Shown here: positions 35,671-44,346 of the stretch, piece by piece
Position numbering within the stretch: position 1 is the stretch's first letter
Layout: each line of letters opens with the position of its first letter
Source of the DNA: Catenibacterium mitsuoka_A
GTDB lineage: Bacteria > Bacillota_I > Bacilli_A > Erysipelotrichales > Coprobacillaceae
Strand: one strand, 5' to 3'
Assembly (NCBI RefSeq): GCF_964259225.1
Contig: NZ_CAXVKN010000003.1
Length of the DNA stretch: 64,000 nucleotides
Made by a program: the position numbers and the translations under genes
Notes under the pieces: model-generated
Databases searched by the model: none
Told to the model about the DNA's origin: nothing
What the model saw: only the letters and a program-made list of their open reading frames with translations

Positions 35671-36669
35671 ATGAAATTACAACTAACATTAAACAGTCTT
35701 GCCTTAATATTATGCTGTGGTGATTTGATTCCAAGTTCCACGCAGCCTATAAGTACACAAGAGTGGCAGGAAATAGAGAAAAAATTAAAATCAGCCCATA
35801 AAGAAGCAAGTATGATTACAGGGATGAGTATTGATACATTAACCCAGATTATAGGTTTAGATGAATTTACAGCTCATAAGATAGAAAAGAGACAAAAACT
35901 CTTACCAGATCTTTTTTATGCACTGCAGAATCTAGAAAACCAGGATATTGGTGTCACAACTATCTACGAAGAAGATTATCCTGCAAGTCTAAGAGTATTA
36001 GGAACTAAGATGCCTTTAGTCATTAGCTATATAGGTGATTTATCTTTAAGTTATGGTGTTAATATATCAGTTGCTGGTCCACAGATGATGAACAAGACAA
36101 TGCGTCATGTCACTAAAGAAATTATGAAAAAAATTTCAAAGGAAGGCTATACAGTAGTTGTTGGTGGTTCTAAGGGTGTAGAAGAGCTTGCCTTAAGAAC
36201 ACAGCTGACTAATAACGGGAATGCGGTATTATTTGTCGCAGATCATATGTTCGATAAGATTAGACTGTATTCTAAATATATTAAACAGAATAAATTAGTT
36301 ATTATGACTGCCAATGACCCATATGCCTTATTTGATGTTACTCATGCATTAGATAAGAATCTTTATATTTGTGGTATGGTCTTTGCACAGATAGTAACAG
36401 GTACGCATATTGGTAGTGGTCCTGTCTGGTTTACTTCTATTCAGAATATCCATTCTCATTGGACAAGACAGCTTGTTTATGAAACATTGGATTATAGTGG
36501 TAATATTAGACTTATTGAAATGGGAGAAGCCCATTTTACTGATGAAGATTTAAAATCAGAAGTTACTTTAGCTGAAATATTAGATAATCATGAGACAGTT
36601 ATTAAGAAGGATGATCCAAGTATTGATCAAATGACAATATTTGAATTCATAGAGGATAAACATGAATAA
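35671..36669 (+). CDS. dprA: Divergent DprA/Smf-family protein
   Basis: A 332-residue cytosolic protein. An N-terminal helical part with a possible HhH-like segment (IIGLDEFTAHKIEKR) precedes a DprA Rossmann domain, recognised by EEDYPASLRVL, MPLVISYIGDL and ISVAGPQMMNKT (normally VGSR-x-x-T) and YTVVVGGSKGVEELA (normally vSGlA-GID). DprA loads RecA on incoming single-stranded DNA. The key motifs are degraded, so a standard competence role is uncertain. ATG 35671 is chosen with AAGAAGGA 10 bases upstream. It overlaps the rhomboid gene by 8 bases. Confidence 0.7.
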   Translation: MKLQLTLNSLALILCCGDLIPSSTQPISTQEWQEIEKKLKSAHKEASMITGMSIDTLTQIIGLDEFTAHKIEKRQKLLPDLFYALQNLENQDIGVTTIYEEDYPASLRVLGTKMPLVISYIGDLSLSYGVNISVAGPQMMNKTMRHVTKEIMKKISKEGYTVVVGGSKGVEELALRTQLTNNGNAVLFVADHMFDKIRLYSKYIKQNKLVIMTANDPYALFDVTHALDKNLYICGMVFAQIVTGTHIGSGPVWFTSIQNIHSHWTRQLVYETLDYSGNIRLIEMGEAHFTDEDLKSEVTLAEILDNHETVIKKDDPSIDQMTIFEFIEDKHE

Positions 36670-37282
36670 TATAAAAAAATATCCTGTTACTTATACACTA
36701 CTTGCATTATGTATACTTACTTATATAGGAACAACCTTATTATTTAGTATGGATATGAATGCGATGCAGGGCTTAGCTTGCGGAGGATTTAATCCATATT
36801 ATGTTCAAGTTACTCATCAATATTATCGTTTGATTACTGCAAATTTTATTCATTTTGGCTTAATGCATATAGTAGTGAATTGTTATTCTATGTATAATCT
36901 TAGCTGTTTTGTAGAATATTTGATGGGCTCTAAAAAGTATTTGATAGTCATACTTGCATCCATGCTTTCTACTACTGGTCTTCCTTATATCGCTTATTTA
37001 TTATTGGGCATTGGAGTCCATACAGTAAGTGGCGGTATCAGTGGGGTGATTTTTGGGATCATTGGTGCTATCGGTGCGCTTTATTTGTTCTATCCTACAC
37101 AGCTTCGCGATATTGCAAGAAACCTAGGAATGAATGTCTTACTGATGTTGTTTATTTCTTTTATTGTACCGACAATATCTTTATCCGGTCATGTAAGTGG
37201 CATGATTGGCGGATTTGTTTCAGCTTATACTATTCTTTATATTACAAAAAGAAAAAGACAGAAGTTCTTCTATAGTTCATAA
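36662..37282 (+). CDS. Rhomboid-family intramembrane serine protease
   Basis: A 206-residue integral membrane protein with about six TM helices. The catalytic Ser lies in GGISGVIFG (GxSG) and the catalytic His in SGHVSGMIGG; HFGLMHIVVN is the conserved segment of TM2. It cleaves TM helices within the membrane; the substrate is unknown. The start overlaps the DprA-like gene, so the two are coupled. Confidence 0.9.
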   Translation: MNNIKKYPVTYTLLALCILTYIGTTLLFSMDMNAMQGLACGGFNPYYVQVTHQYYRLITANFIHFGLMHIVVNCYSMYNLSCFVEYLMGSKKYLIVILASMLSTTGLPYIAYLLLGIGVHTVSGGISGVIFGIIGAIGALYLFYPTQLRDIARNLGMNVLLMLFISFIVPTISLSGHVSGMIGGFVSAYTILYITKRKRQKFFYSS

Positions 37283-37315
37283 AGCGTTGATATAATTTAT
37301 ACAAGAGGTGAGTCT

Positions 37316-37741
37316 ATGAATATTGCGATTGTCTACAGTCATACAAGTAAATATGCACATATTCTTGCATCACAGATGGCAAAAACTGCAAGAACACAGG
37401 CAATTCCCTTTCAGGACTTTGATTTTCATGCCCATGTTGATCTTCTTGTATTAGGATTCGATTGTCCATGCTTTGGTAAACCAAAGGAAGTGGAACAATT
37501 CATTATGCATCTTAATCGTCACTATGTGAAGAATATTGCCTTATTTTCTACATTTATGTTCTCATCAAAAGCACTTGATGATATCTCTGATTTATGTATG
37601 AAACAGGATCTTCCGCTTATGCGTGAACAATACTGCTGTAAACTTCCAATAGAACTTCATGCTCATTTATCAGATAATGCGATCAATGGTGGTGTCATCT
37701 ATGTAGATGATATGATTAATATATGTAGAGATTATTATTGA
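37316..37741 (+). CDS. Flavodoxin-like protein
   Basis: A 141-residue protein with the flavodoxin Rossmann layout: MNIAIVYSHTSKYAHILA (strand 1 and a phosphate-loop-like turn), DLLVLGFDCPCFGKP (strand 3) and NIALFSTFMF (strand 4). The FMN loop is not a perfect match (SHTSKYA rather than S/T-x-T-G-x-T), so cofactor binding is uncertain. It has a TATAAT at 37291-37296 and AAGAGGTGAG before the ATG. Electron transfer partner unknown. Confidence 0.6.
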   Translation: MNIAIVYSHTSKYAHILASQMAKTARTQAIPFQDFDFHAHVDLLVLGFDCPCFGKPKEVEQFIMHLNRHYVKNIALFSTFMFSSKALDDISDLCMKQDLPLMREQYCCKLPIELHAHLSDNAINGGVIYVDDMINICRDYY

Positions 37742-37762
37742 CAGCGTGAAGCTGTCTTTTTT
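37740..37762 (+). terminator. Terminator after the flavodoxin-like gene
   Basis: GACAGC-GTGAA-GCTGTC followed by six T. Confidence 0.8.
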
Positions 37763-37768
37763 AATGCA

Positions 37769-37794
37769 TAAAAAAATACTCCCGAAGGAGTATT
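37769..37794 (-). terminator. Terminator of def
   Basis: Read on the minus strand: AATACTCC-TTCG-GGAGTATT then a T run. The UUCG tetraloop makes it especially stable. Confidence 0.82.
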
Positions 37795-38362
37795 ATTCAA
37801 TCACCATCGCATTTGGAATAGGTGCTTTTGGATCTTCTTTATTAAAGTGATCATAGTAAAGAATACCTTCAAAATGATCTAATTCATGCTGTAAGCAGAT
37901 AGCTGTAAAGCCTCTTGCGACAATAGTCACTTCTTGATCTGTTAAGGCATCATATCCCTTAACAGTCACTTTAGCACTTCTAGGTACAATACCTGGCTGA
38001 TCTTCAGGAACAGACAAGCATCCTTCACCATTCTTTAAATAAGCCACTTTGACTGCATTTGCTACAATACGTGGATTAACAAGTGCCCACTGATCACACT
38101 TTACAATATTACCTTCTTCATCTACAGAAGGAATATAAATTGCACACATTCTTTTTGGAATACCAATCTGAATAGCCGCAATACCAACACCTGGTCTTAA
38201 ATCATACTTTTCAGCTTTTTCTTCATCCTGAGAATCTACGAGATATTGATACATTTCCATTAAGGTATGACGATCTTCATCACTTAATGGTAAAGATACT
38301 TCTTTAGATTTCTCACGAATTAAAGGATTTTTATCATCAATTACATTTTTCATGCTTAACAT
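37793..38362 (-). CDS. def: Peptide deformylase (type 2)
   Basis: A 189-residue metalloenzyme that removes the N-terminal formyl group from new proteins. All three motifs are present: GVGIAAIQIG, EGCLSVP (metal Cys) and QHELDHFEG (two metal His, catalytic Glu). Insertions between them are typical of type 2 enzymes. The start is at 38362 (MLSMKNV) with GAGGTGA about 10 bases upstream; an ORF extending to 38467 lacks support. It stands alone, whereas in Bacillus def sits with fmt next to priA. Confidence 0.94.
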   Translation of the reverse strand: MLSMKNVIDDKNPLIREKSKEVSLPLSDEDRHTLMEMYQYLVDSQDEEKAEKYDLRPGVGIAAIQIGIPKRMCAIYIPSVDEEGNIVKCDQWALVNPRIVANAVKVAYLKNGEGCLSVPEDQPGIVPRSAKVTVKGYDALTDQEVTIVARGFTAICLQHELDHFEGILYYDHFNKEDPKAPIPNAMVIE

Positions 38363-38482
38363 TCTTCGTTTCACCTCTGTGTAATTATAACAGACTCCTT
38401 CGCTTTTTCCAATTATGTATACCCTATTTTCTTTTAAGCCTATTTCATGTATAATATTTTTTAACATAGGAGGTATTTTAAC

Positions 38483-38740
38483 ATGTATGATTATCCATTA
38501 GAACCAGATTGGTCAACAGAAGAAATTATCGAGGTTGTTGGGTTATATAATGCAGTAGAACAGGCTTATGAAGAAGGTATTAGTTCTAAAGAATTCATGG
38601 AACATTACCGTGCATTTACGTCTATTGCAGATTCAAAAGCATTACAAAAACAATTAGATAAAGCTTTTGAAGAAGCATCTGGCTATTCTATTTATAAAGT
38701 ATTTAAACGTTCTCAGGAAGAAGAGTGGGTTAAACTATGA
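38483..38740 (+). CDS. UPF0223 family protein (YktA-like)
   Basis: An 85-residue acidic, helical protein with the UPF0223 opening DYPLEPDWSTEEII and closing EASGYSIYKVFKR. The function is unknown in the family. AGGAGG lies 7-12 bases upstream. Its stop overlaps the FtsW/RodA start by 4 bases, so the two are co-translated. Confidence 0.85.
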   Translation: MYDYPLEPDWSTEEIIEVVGLYNAVEQAYEEGISSKEFMEHYRAFTSIADSKALQKQLDKAFEEASGYSIYKVFKRSQEEEWVKL

Positions 38741-39963
38741 ACTTCATCAAGAAGACACAAATGATGTTTAAACGTACTGGTACAGATAAAACCATCTATG
38801 CCTGTACGATTTTTCTCGCATTATTTGGGATTGTGATGATTGGAGATGCTTCTGTAGGTATGTCGGCAAGTGAAGGATCTAATTTTGCGACTAAAAACCT
38901 ATTGAAACAATGTTTATTCGTTATAGTAGGCTTAGGTTTTATGTTCTTATTTGCGCGTGCCTATAAAACACGTCGTATATCAGAAACATTAATGCTTGTC
39001 ACTTATGGTGTATGTATTCTTATGATGTTGACATGTATAATGTGGACAATCAATAATTCTCATGCCTGGATCAAGATTGGTCCATTTACTATTCAGCCTG
39101 TAGAGTTTATGAAACTGACTTTGATTATATTGTTGAGTTATATATTTGGCGTCTTACCAGATCAGATACGTATTTCTCCACGTTTATCAAAAGAGAAAAG
39201 AAATAAACTTATCTGGCGTAAAGCAGTTGTCTGTGTGTTCTTTCCCGCATTTCTTGTCGTTTTCGCATTTTTAATCTGCTGGAAGGTACAGAAGGATATG
39301 GGAAGTGGCTTGATATTATTCGTTATGGCAACATGCCTATTCTTTGCGACACCATCTCAATACTATCGTCCCTTTAAGATTATTGGCTTAATTGGAGTAT
39401 TGTTTCTAGTGCTTATCTTTATTCTGTTTCATAATTTTTTCTTAAAGAGTCATCAGATGGCTCGTATCTCATCATGGCTGAATCCATTGAAAGATATCTA
39501 TGGTACTAACTATCAGATCATTAATGGTTTTGTAGGATATACAAATGGCGGTTTAATTGGTCGTGGGTTTGGAAACTCTATTATGAAATTTGGTTATATC
39601 CCAGAAGCACAGAGTGACTTTATTTCATCTATTATTGTAGAAGAATTAGGACTTGTAGGTTTTGCAGCTTTCTTTATTCCTTATTCTATTATTATTTATA
39701 GACTCTTTAGATATGCTTTTGCGATTAAGGATTCAAGAGAAAAATTAACACTTATTGGAATTGCAAGTTATTTCTTTGTTCATTTAATGGTTAACGTAGG
39801 TGGTGTATCAGGACTTATTCCAATGACTGGTGTGCCTCTCCTATTAATTAGTGCAGGTGGAACTTCTACCTTAGTTGCTTTAATAGGAATTGGTATAGCT
39901 CAGGCCATTATTGCGAAATATAATCGTGAAAAGAAGCAGGAGGCTATTGAGAAATCATTATGA
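38737..39963 (+). CDS. FtsW/RodA/SpoVE-family peptidoglycan glycosyltransferase (SEDS)
   Basis: A 408-residue integral membrane protein with about 10 TM helices. Family landmarks are NNSHAWIKIGPFTIQPVEFMKL, QKDMGSGLILF and the C-terminal GVPLLLISAGGTS. The PEAQSDFI segment in the fourth extracellular loop follows the usual E-A-x-x-D/T-F pattern near the catalytic Asp. It polymerises glycan strands with a partner class B PBP, which is not encoded nearby, so division versus elongation cannot be decided, although GVPLLLISAGGTS favours FtsW. Confidence 0.9.
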   Translation: MNFIKKTQMMFKRTGTDKTIYACTIFLALFGIVMIGDASVGMSASEGSNFATKNLLKQCLFVIVGLGFMFLFARAYKTRRISETLMLVTYGVCILMMLTCIMWTINNSHAWIKIGPFTIQPVEFMKLTLIILLSYIFGVLPDQIRISPRLSKEKRNKLIWRKAVVCVFFPAFLVVFAFLICWKVQKDMGSGLILFVMATCLFFATPSQYYRPFKIIGLIGVLFLVLIFILFHNFFLKSHQMARISSWLNPLKDIYGTNYQIINGFVGYTNGGLIGRGFGNSIMKFGYIPEAQSDFISSIIVEELGLVGFAAFFIPYSIIIYRLFRYAFAIKDSREKLTLIGIASYFFVHLMVNVGGVSGLIPMTGVPLLLISAGGTSTLVALIGIGIAQAIIAKYNREKKQEAIEKSL

Positions 39964-40331
39964 TCTATGACTCAATAAAAGAACTCATTGATGCAATTAA
40001 AGAAGAGGAATGTTTTAAAAACTATCACTCTTCTTTAAGCGTATTTGATCATCCAGATGTTAAATCTTTGATGAATGAAATGAATAGACTTAAGGAAGAA
40101 AAGGAAGATTTGGCACGTTTTGGCAGCTATTGTGACTCGTCACATATACAAGAACGTATGACAGATATAAGAAGAGAACTATATCGATTGCCAGAGATGA
40201 ATGCTTATTTAGAGTCTTATAGTGAACTCAATAAGATGTTAGATGAAATTACAGATATTGTCTTTGATGATATCAGTGATGAACTCGCAAAGGGAAGGAT
40301 TGGGAGAAGTTATGCGCGTTATAGCAGGTAA
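39960..40331 (+). CDS. YlbF/YmcA-family protein
   Basis: A 123-residue helical protein of the YlbF/YmcA group (DUF964). In Bacillus such proteins form the Y-complex that stimulates RNase Y processing. The sequence shows the family's HPDVKSLMNEMNRLKEE heptad-rich helix. The order ylbF-rsmD-coaD matches Bacillus exactly (ylbG missing), which supports the call. It overlaps the SEDS gene by 4 bases and rsmD by 20. Confidence 0.75.
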   Translation: MIYDSIKELIDAIKEEECFKNYHSSLSVFDHPDVKSLMNEMNRLKEEKEDLARFGSYCDSSHIQERMTDIRRELYRLPEMNAYLESYSELNKMLDEITDIVFDDISDELAKGRIGRSYARYSR

Positions 40332-40869
40332 ATATAAAAGTAGACAGTTAAAGGCTGTCCCTACAAAATTAACTCGTCCTACGACAGATAAAAATAAAGA
40401 GAATCTTTATAACATGATTGGTCCTTATTTTGATGGAGGAATTTGTCTTGATTTATTTGCAGGTAGTGGGGGTCTAGGTATTGAAGCATTAAGTAGAGGA
40501 ATGGATGAGCTTTATGCTGTGGATAAACAATATAAGGCATTTCAGGTTATTAGAGAAAATATTAATAGTTTAAAGATTACAAATGCGCATGTAATAAAGG
40601 CTGATTATCGTAAAGCTTTAGGTACTTTTAAGGAAGAAGGAATTAAGTTTAGTCTTGTATTATTAGATCCACCTTATGGTATGAAAGTTAATATGGATAT
40701 TATTCATACATTAAAGGATAATGGAAATTTGATGGATGGCTGTATTATTGTGGTAGAAGACTTAACTGAAGAAAAGCTTGAATATGAAGCACCATTTAGA
40801 CTTATTAAAGAAAATAATTATGGTATTACTTGTTTACAGATTGTGAAATACGAGGAGGCTGCAATGTGA
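40312..40869 (+). CDS. rsmD: 16S rRNA m2G966 methyltransferase RsmD
   Basis: A 185-residue SAM-dependent methyltransferase acting on the 30S. It starts MRVIAGKYKSRQLKAV, with the SAM loop LDLFAGSGGLGIEALSRG and the catalytic LLDPPYG. ATG 40312 lies within the ylbF-family gene, with GGGAGAAG upstream; longer in-frame starts inside that gene are not plausible. It overlaps coaD by 4 bases. Confidence 0.94.
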   Translation: MRVIAGKYKSRQLKAVPTKLTRPTTDKNKENLYNMIGPYFDGGICLDLFAGSGGLGIEALSRGMDELYAVDKQYKAFQVIRENINSLKITNAHVIKADYRKALGTFKEEGIKFSLVLLDPPYGMKVNMDIIHTLKDNGNLMDGCIIVVEDLTEEKLEYEAPFRLIKENNYGITCLQIVKYEEAAM

Positions 40870-41345
40870 TAAAAGCAGTATATACAGGGACATTTGATCC
40901 TGTGACCAATGGCCATCTTGATATCATTGAACGTGCGTCTAAGATGTATGATGTACTTTATGTGACTATTTTTATTAATCCACATAAGACATGCTTATTT
41001 ACTGTAGAAGAACGTATGGAGATGTTAAGAGAAGCAACGAAGCAGTTTCCTAATGTTGTCATTGACGAAAGCAGTAGTCTTGCTGTAGAGTATGCAAGGG
41101 AAGTAGGGGCACAGGTATTAGTGCGTGGTTTACGTGCAACAGAAGACTATAACTATGAGTCTCTCATGTGCTTTACAAACCAGTATTTAGATGACGGCAT
41201 TGAAACTGTCTTTCTAATGACACGTCTTGCTTATACATTTGTCTCTTCTTCATTTGTGAAAGAAATTGTTTCTCATAAACATAGTGTAGAAGGACTTGTA
41301 CCGGCATGTGTTGAAGAAAAACTAATAGAAAAATACAGGGGGTAG
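40866..41345 (+). CDS. coaD: Phosphopantetheine adenylyltransferase
   Basis: A 159-residue nucleotidyltransferase, the penultimate step of CoA synthesis (phosphopantetheine + ATP to dephospho-CoA). TGTFDPVTNGHLDI carries the T/HxGH motif, and the C-terminal VSSSFVKEI segment is the ISSTxxR equivalent. The GTG start at 40866 has GAGGAGG 8 bases upstream and overlaps the rsmD stop (GTGA). It is followed 3 bases later by pyrC. Confidence 0.95.
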   Translation: MIKAVYTGTFDPVTNGHLDIIERASKMYDVLYVTIFINPHKTCLFTVEERMEMLREATKQFPNVVIDESSSLAVEYAREVGAQVLVRGLRATEDYNYESLMCFTNQYLDDGIETVFLMTRLAYTFVSSSFVKEIVSHKHSVEGLVPACVEEKLIEKYRG

Positions 41346-41348
41346 ATT

Positions 41349-42614
41349 ATGCGTTTATTATTAAAGAATGCACATTTGTATCGTCATCAAGCATTTAGTG
41401 ATACAGATGTATTGATTGAAGATGGCATCATCAAGAAGATTGGTGCATGTAATGAAGAAGCGGATCAAGTAATTGATCTTCATGGAGCACTTTTATCTCA
41501 TAACTTTATTGATATCCATACACATCTTCGTGAACCTGGCTTTGAACATAAAGAAACTATTTCTACAGGTAGTGCATCTGCACTTTATGGTGGATATGGT
41601 ACTATTGTCGCAATGGCCAATACATTACCTTGTATGGATGATAAGGAAACTATTGAAGACTTCACTAAACGTTGTGAAAAGGATGCACAGGTAAAAACTT
41701 ATACTTATAGTGCTATTACAGAAGAACTAAAAGGCCAGAAGGTTGTTGATATGGAAGAAAATATTAAACAACCTATTGTTCTTGGTTTCTCTGATGATGG
41801 TAAAGGTGTTCAGAAGGATGAAAAGATGAAGGAAGCTATGACCCGTGCAAAAGCTCTTGATTCTATCATTGTTGCTCATTGTGAAGATGAATCAGAATTA
41901 CATGGTGGATGTATTCATGAAGGTCATTATGCGAAAGAACATGGCTTAATTGGTATCAATAGTGCAAGTGAATATAAACAGGTAGATCGTGATTTACATC
42001 TTGTAGATGAAATTCACAATAGATATCATATCTGTCATATTTCTACAAAAGAAACAGTGGCATTACTTGGTGCAAGTCGTGCACGTGGTGAAAGAGTCAG
42101 TGGTGAAACATCCCCTCATCATTTAATTTTGACAGAAGATAACATTCAGGATTGTCATCCTAACTATAAGATGAATCCACCTCTTCGTACAAAAGAAGAC
42201 CGTGATGCAATCATCAAGGCAGTGAATGATGGAGTCATTACTGTTATTGCGACAGACCATGCCCCTCATGCAAGAGATGAAAAGAGTAAACCAATTGATA
42301 AAGCACCATTTGGAATCATTGGCTTACAACATGCTTTCCCACTTATTTATACATATATTGTAGAAGAAGGCTTAATTAAATTAGAGACTGTTCTTGATTG
42401 TCTTACTACTGGACCTGCTCAAACATTAAATTTAGATGCTTCTATTGAAGAAGGTATGAAGGCAGATCTATGTGCATTTGACTTGAATAAGGAATATACA
42501 ATCAAAGAAGAAGATTTAAAGTCTAAAGCATGCAATACACCGTTCTTAGGATGGAAAGTAAAAGGCGCTTTAATTATGAACATTGTCGATGGACAATTAT
42601 TAGTGGAGGAATAA
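41349..42614 (+). CDS. pyrC: Dihydroorotase (PyrC)
   Basis: A 421-residue class I amidohydrolase that closes carbamoyl-aspartate to dihydroorotate. The zinc motif IDIHTHLREPG, the GFSDDGKG segment, the HCEDES and HISTKET metal sites and ATDHAPHA are all present. It forms a three-gene pyrimidine operon with pyrK and pyrD; carAB, pyrB, pyrE and pyrF are not in the window, and no PyrR attenuator is seen. AGGGGG lies upstream of the ATG. Confidence 0.95.
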   Translation: MRLLLKNAHLYRHQAFSDTDVLIEDGIIKKIGACNEEADQVIDLHGALLSHNFIDIHTHLREPGFEHKETISTGSASALYGGYGTIVAMANTLPCMDDKETIEDFTKRCEKDAQVKTYTYSAITEELKGQKVVDMEENIKQPIVLGFSDDGKGVQKDEKMKEAMTRAKALDSIIVAHCEDESELHGGCIHEGHYAKEHGLIGINSASEYKQVDRDLHLVDEIHNRYHICHISTKETVALLGASRARGERVSGETSPHHLILTEDNIQDCHPNYKMNPPLRTKEDRDAIIKAVNDGVITVIATDHAPHARDEKSKPIDKAPFGIIGLQHAFPLIYTYIVEEGLIKLETVLDCLTTGPAQTLNLDASIEEGMKADLCAFDLNKEYTIKEEDLKSKACNTPFLGWKVKGALIMNIVDGQLLVEE

Positions 42615-42615
42615 C

Positions 42616-43374
42616 ATGAAGAACTATCAGGATTTTCTTACAATTAACTACAATAAAGAATTAATTCCTGGTCTATTTGAAATGGAACTTGAAGGAGAAG
42701 GGGCTCGTTTTATTACAGCACCTGGTCAGTTTATCAATATTAAGATTAACGACTCACTTCAGCCATACTTAAGAAGACCAATGAGTATCTTGGATTATGA
42801 TGATACACATATTAAACTTATTTATCGTATTAGAGGTGAAGGAACTAAGATTCTTTCAGAAAAGAAGCCAGGAGAAAAACTAGATGTATTAATCGGGTTA
42901 GGTAATGGTTTTATTGATACTGATTATAATGAAGTGATTGTCGTAGGTGGGGGAAGTGGTACACCACCAATGTATGGTCTAGCAAAAAGACTTATTGAAA
43001 AAGGCGTAAAGGTGACTGCAGTACTTGGATTCAATGGTTCTTATGATGTGTTCTATGAAGAAGAATTCAAGAAGCTTTGTCCTACTTATATTTCTACAAT
43101 GGATGGCACTTATGGTACTAAGGGTACTGTCATTGATGCTATTAAAGAAAATAACTTAACTTTTGATCATTACTATGCATGTGGTCCAGAACCAATGTTG
43201 GATGCATTAGTAAAGAACTTCCCAGACAATGGTTCTCTTTCTTTTGAAGCAAGAATGGGATGCGGCTTTGGTGCCTGCATGGGATGTTCATGTAAAGTAA
43301 AAACTAAACCATATAAGAGAATTTGTGTAGAAGGACCTGTCCTTTCTTCAGATGAGGTGATTATCAATGGCTAA
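42616..43374 (+). CDS. pyrK: Dihydroorotate dehydrogenase B, electron-transfer subunit
   Basis: A 252-residue FAD and 2Fe-2S protein that passes electrons from PyrD to NAD+. The FAD-binding segment is RRPMSI, the NAD site GGGSGTPPMYGLAK and the cluster motif C-x4-C-x2-C followed by a fourth Cys (GCGFGACMGCSCKV ... RICVEGP). It overlaps pyrD by 8 bases. Confidence 0.95.
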   Translation: MKNYQDFLTINYNKELIPGLFEMELEGEGARFITAPGQFINIKINDSLQPYLRRPMSILDYDDTHIKLIYRIRGEGTKILSEKKPGEKLDVLIGLGNGFIDTDYNEVIVVGGGSGTPPMYGLAKRLIEKGVKVTAVLGFNGSYDVFYEEEFKKLCPTYISTMDGTYGTKGTVIDAIKENNLTFDHYYACGPEPMLDALVKNFPDNGSLSFEARMGCGFGACMGCSCKVKTKPYKRICVEGPVLSSDEVIING

Positions 43375-44287
43375 TTTACATGTAAAACTACCAGGACTTG
43401 ATATGAAGAATCCTGTTATTCCAGCAAGTGGTACTTTTGGATTCGGTTATGAATTTACTAAGTTCTATGATATTAATGTATTAGGCTCTATGAGCTTAAA
43501 GGGTACAACTCTTGAACCACGATATGGTAACCCACTTCCACGTATAGCGGAAGGACCTTCAGGTTTACTTAATGCGATTGGTTTACAGAACCCAGGTGTT
43601 GATGAAGTCATCAAGACTGAATTAGTTAAACTAAGAGAAGTCTATTCAGGAAAAGCTATTGCGAATATTGGTGGCAGCTGTGTGGATGATTATGTACAAA
43701 CTGCTGCAAAACTAACTAAAGAAGACTGTATTGGCGCATTAGAACTTAATATCAGCTGTCCTAATGTTCATGCAGGTGGTATGGCAATGGGTACTGATCC
43801 TGCCATGGCTGCAGAAGTCACTCGTTCAGTTAAGGCAGTGATCAATAAGCCATTATATGTCAAACTATCTCCAAACGTCACTGACATAGTTGCCATTGCG
43901 AAAGCAGTAGAAGAAGCAGGTGCTGATGGTATCTCAATGATCAATACTCTTGTTGGTATGCGTTTTGATATCCATTCAGGTAAGCCTATTATTGCGAATA
44001 AGACAGGTGGTTATTCAGGACCAGCAATCTTCCCAGTCGCTTTAAGAATGGTTTATCAGGTATCTCAGGCAGTTAATATCCCAGTTATTGGTATGGGTGG
44101 TATTTCTACTGGTAGAGATGCAATCGAAATGATGATTGCAGGTGCAAGTGCTGTACAGGTTGGTTGTGCTAACTTAGTAGATCCATATGCATGTCCTCGT
44201 ATTATTCAGGAAATGAATGATGAACTAGATGCAATGGGTATTGAAAATATCACTGATATTATCGGAAAATCCCATCAATATAAATAA
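43367..44287 (+). CDS. pyrD: Dihydroorotate dehydrogenase B (NAD+), catalytic subunit
   Basis: A 306-residue FMN-dependent TIM barrel. Visible are NPVIPASGTFGFG, NAIGLQNPGV, NISCPNVHAGG, the phosphate site GMGGISTGRDA and AVQVG. The catalytic base cysteine of class 1B enzymes lies near NISCPNV. It works as a heterotetramer with PyrK. Confidence 0.95.
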   Translation: MANLHVKLPGLDMKNPVIPASGTFGFGYEFTKFYDINVLGSMSLKGTTLEPRYGNPLPRIAEGPSGLLNAIGLQNPGVDEVIKTELVKLREVYSGKAIANIGGSCVDDYVQTAAKLTKEDCIGALELNISCPNVHAGGMAMGTDPAMAAEVTRSVKAVINKPLYVKLSPNVTDIVAIAKAVEEAGADGISMINTLVGMRFDIHSGKPIIANKTGGYSGPAIFPVALRMVYQVSQAVNIPVIGMGGISTGRDAIEMMIAGASAVQVGCANLVDPYACPRIIQEMNDELDAMGIENITDIIGKSHQYK

Positions 44288-44309
44288 AGAGTGCTAAGCA
44301 CTCTTTTTT
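44286..44309 (+). terminator. Terminator after the pyrCKD genes
   Basis: A 9-bp stem AAAGAGTGC/GCACTCTTT, overlapping the last bases of the stop codon, with a T run. Confidence 0.85.
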
Positions 44310-44346
44310 ATGTTATATTAGAGGATGCGAATGGAGGATTACAAAT

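Noticed and set aside
41300..41349. PyrR-type attenuator before pyrC
   Set aside because: Only 3 bases separate coaD and pyrC, and no terminator/antiterminator pair is present.
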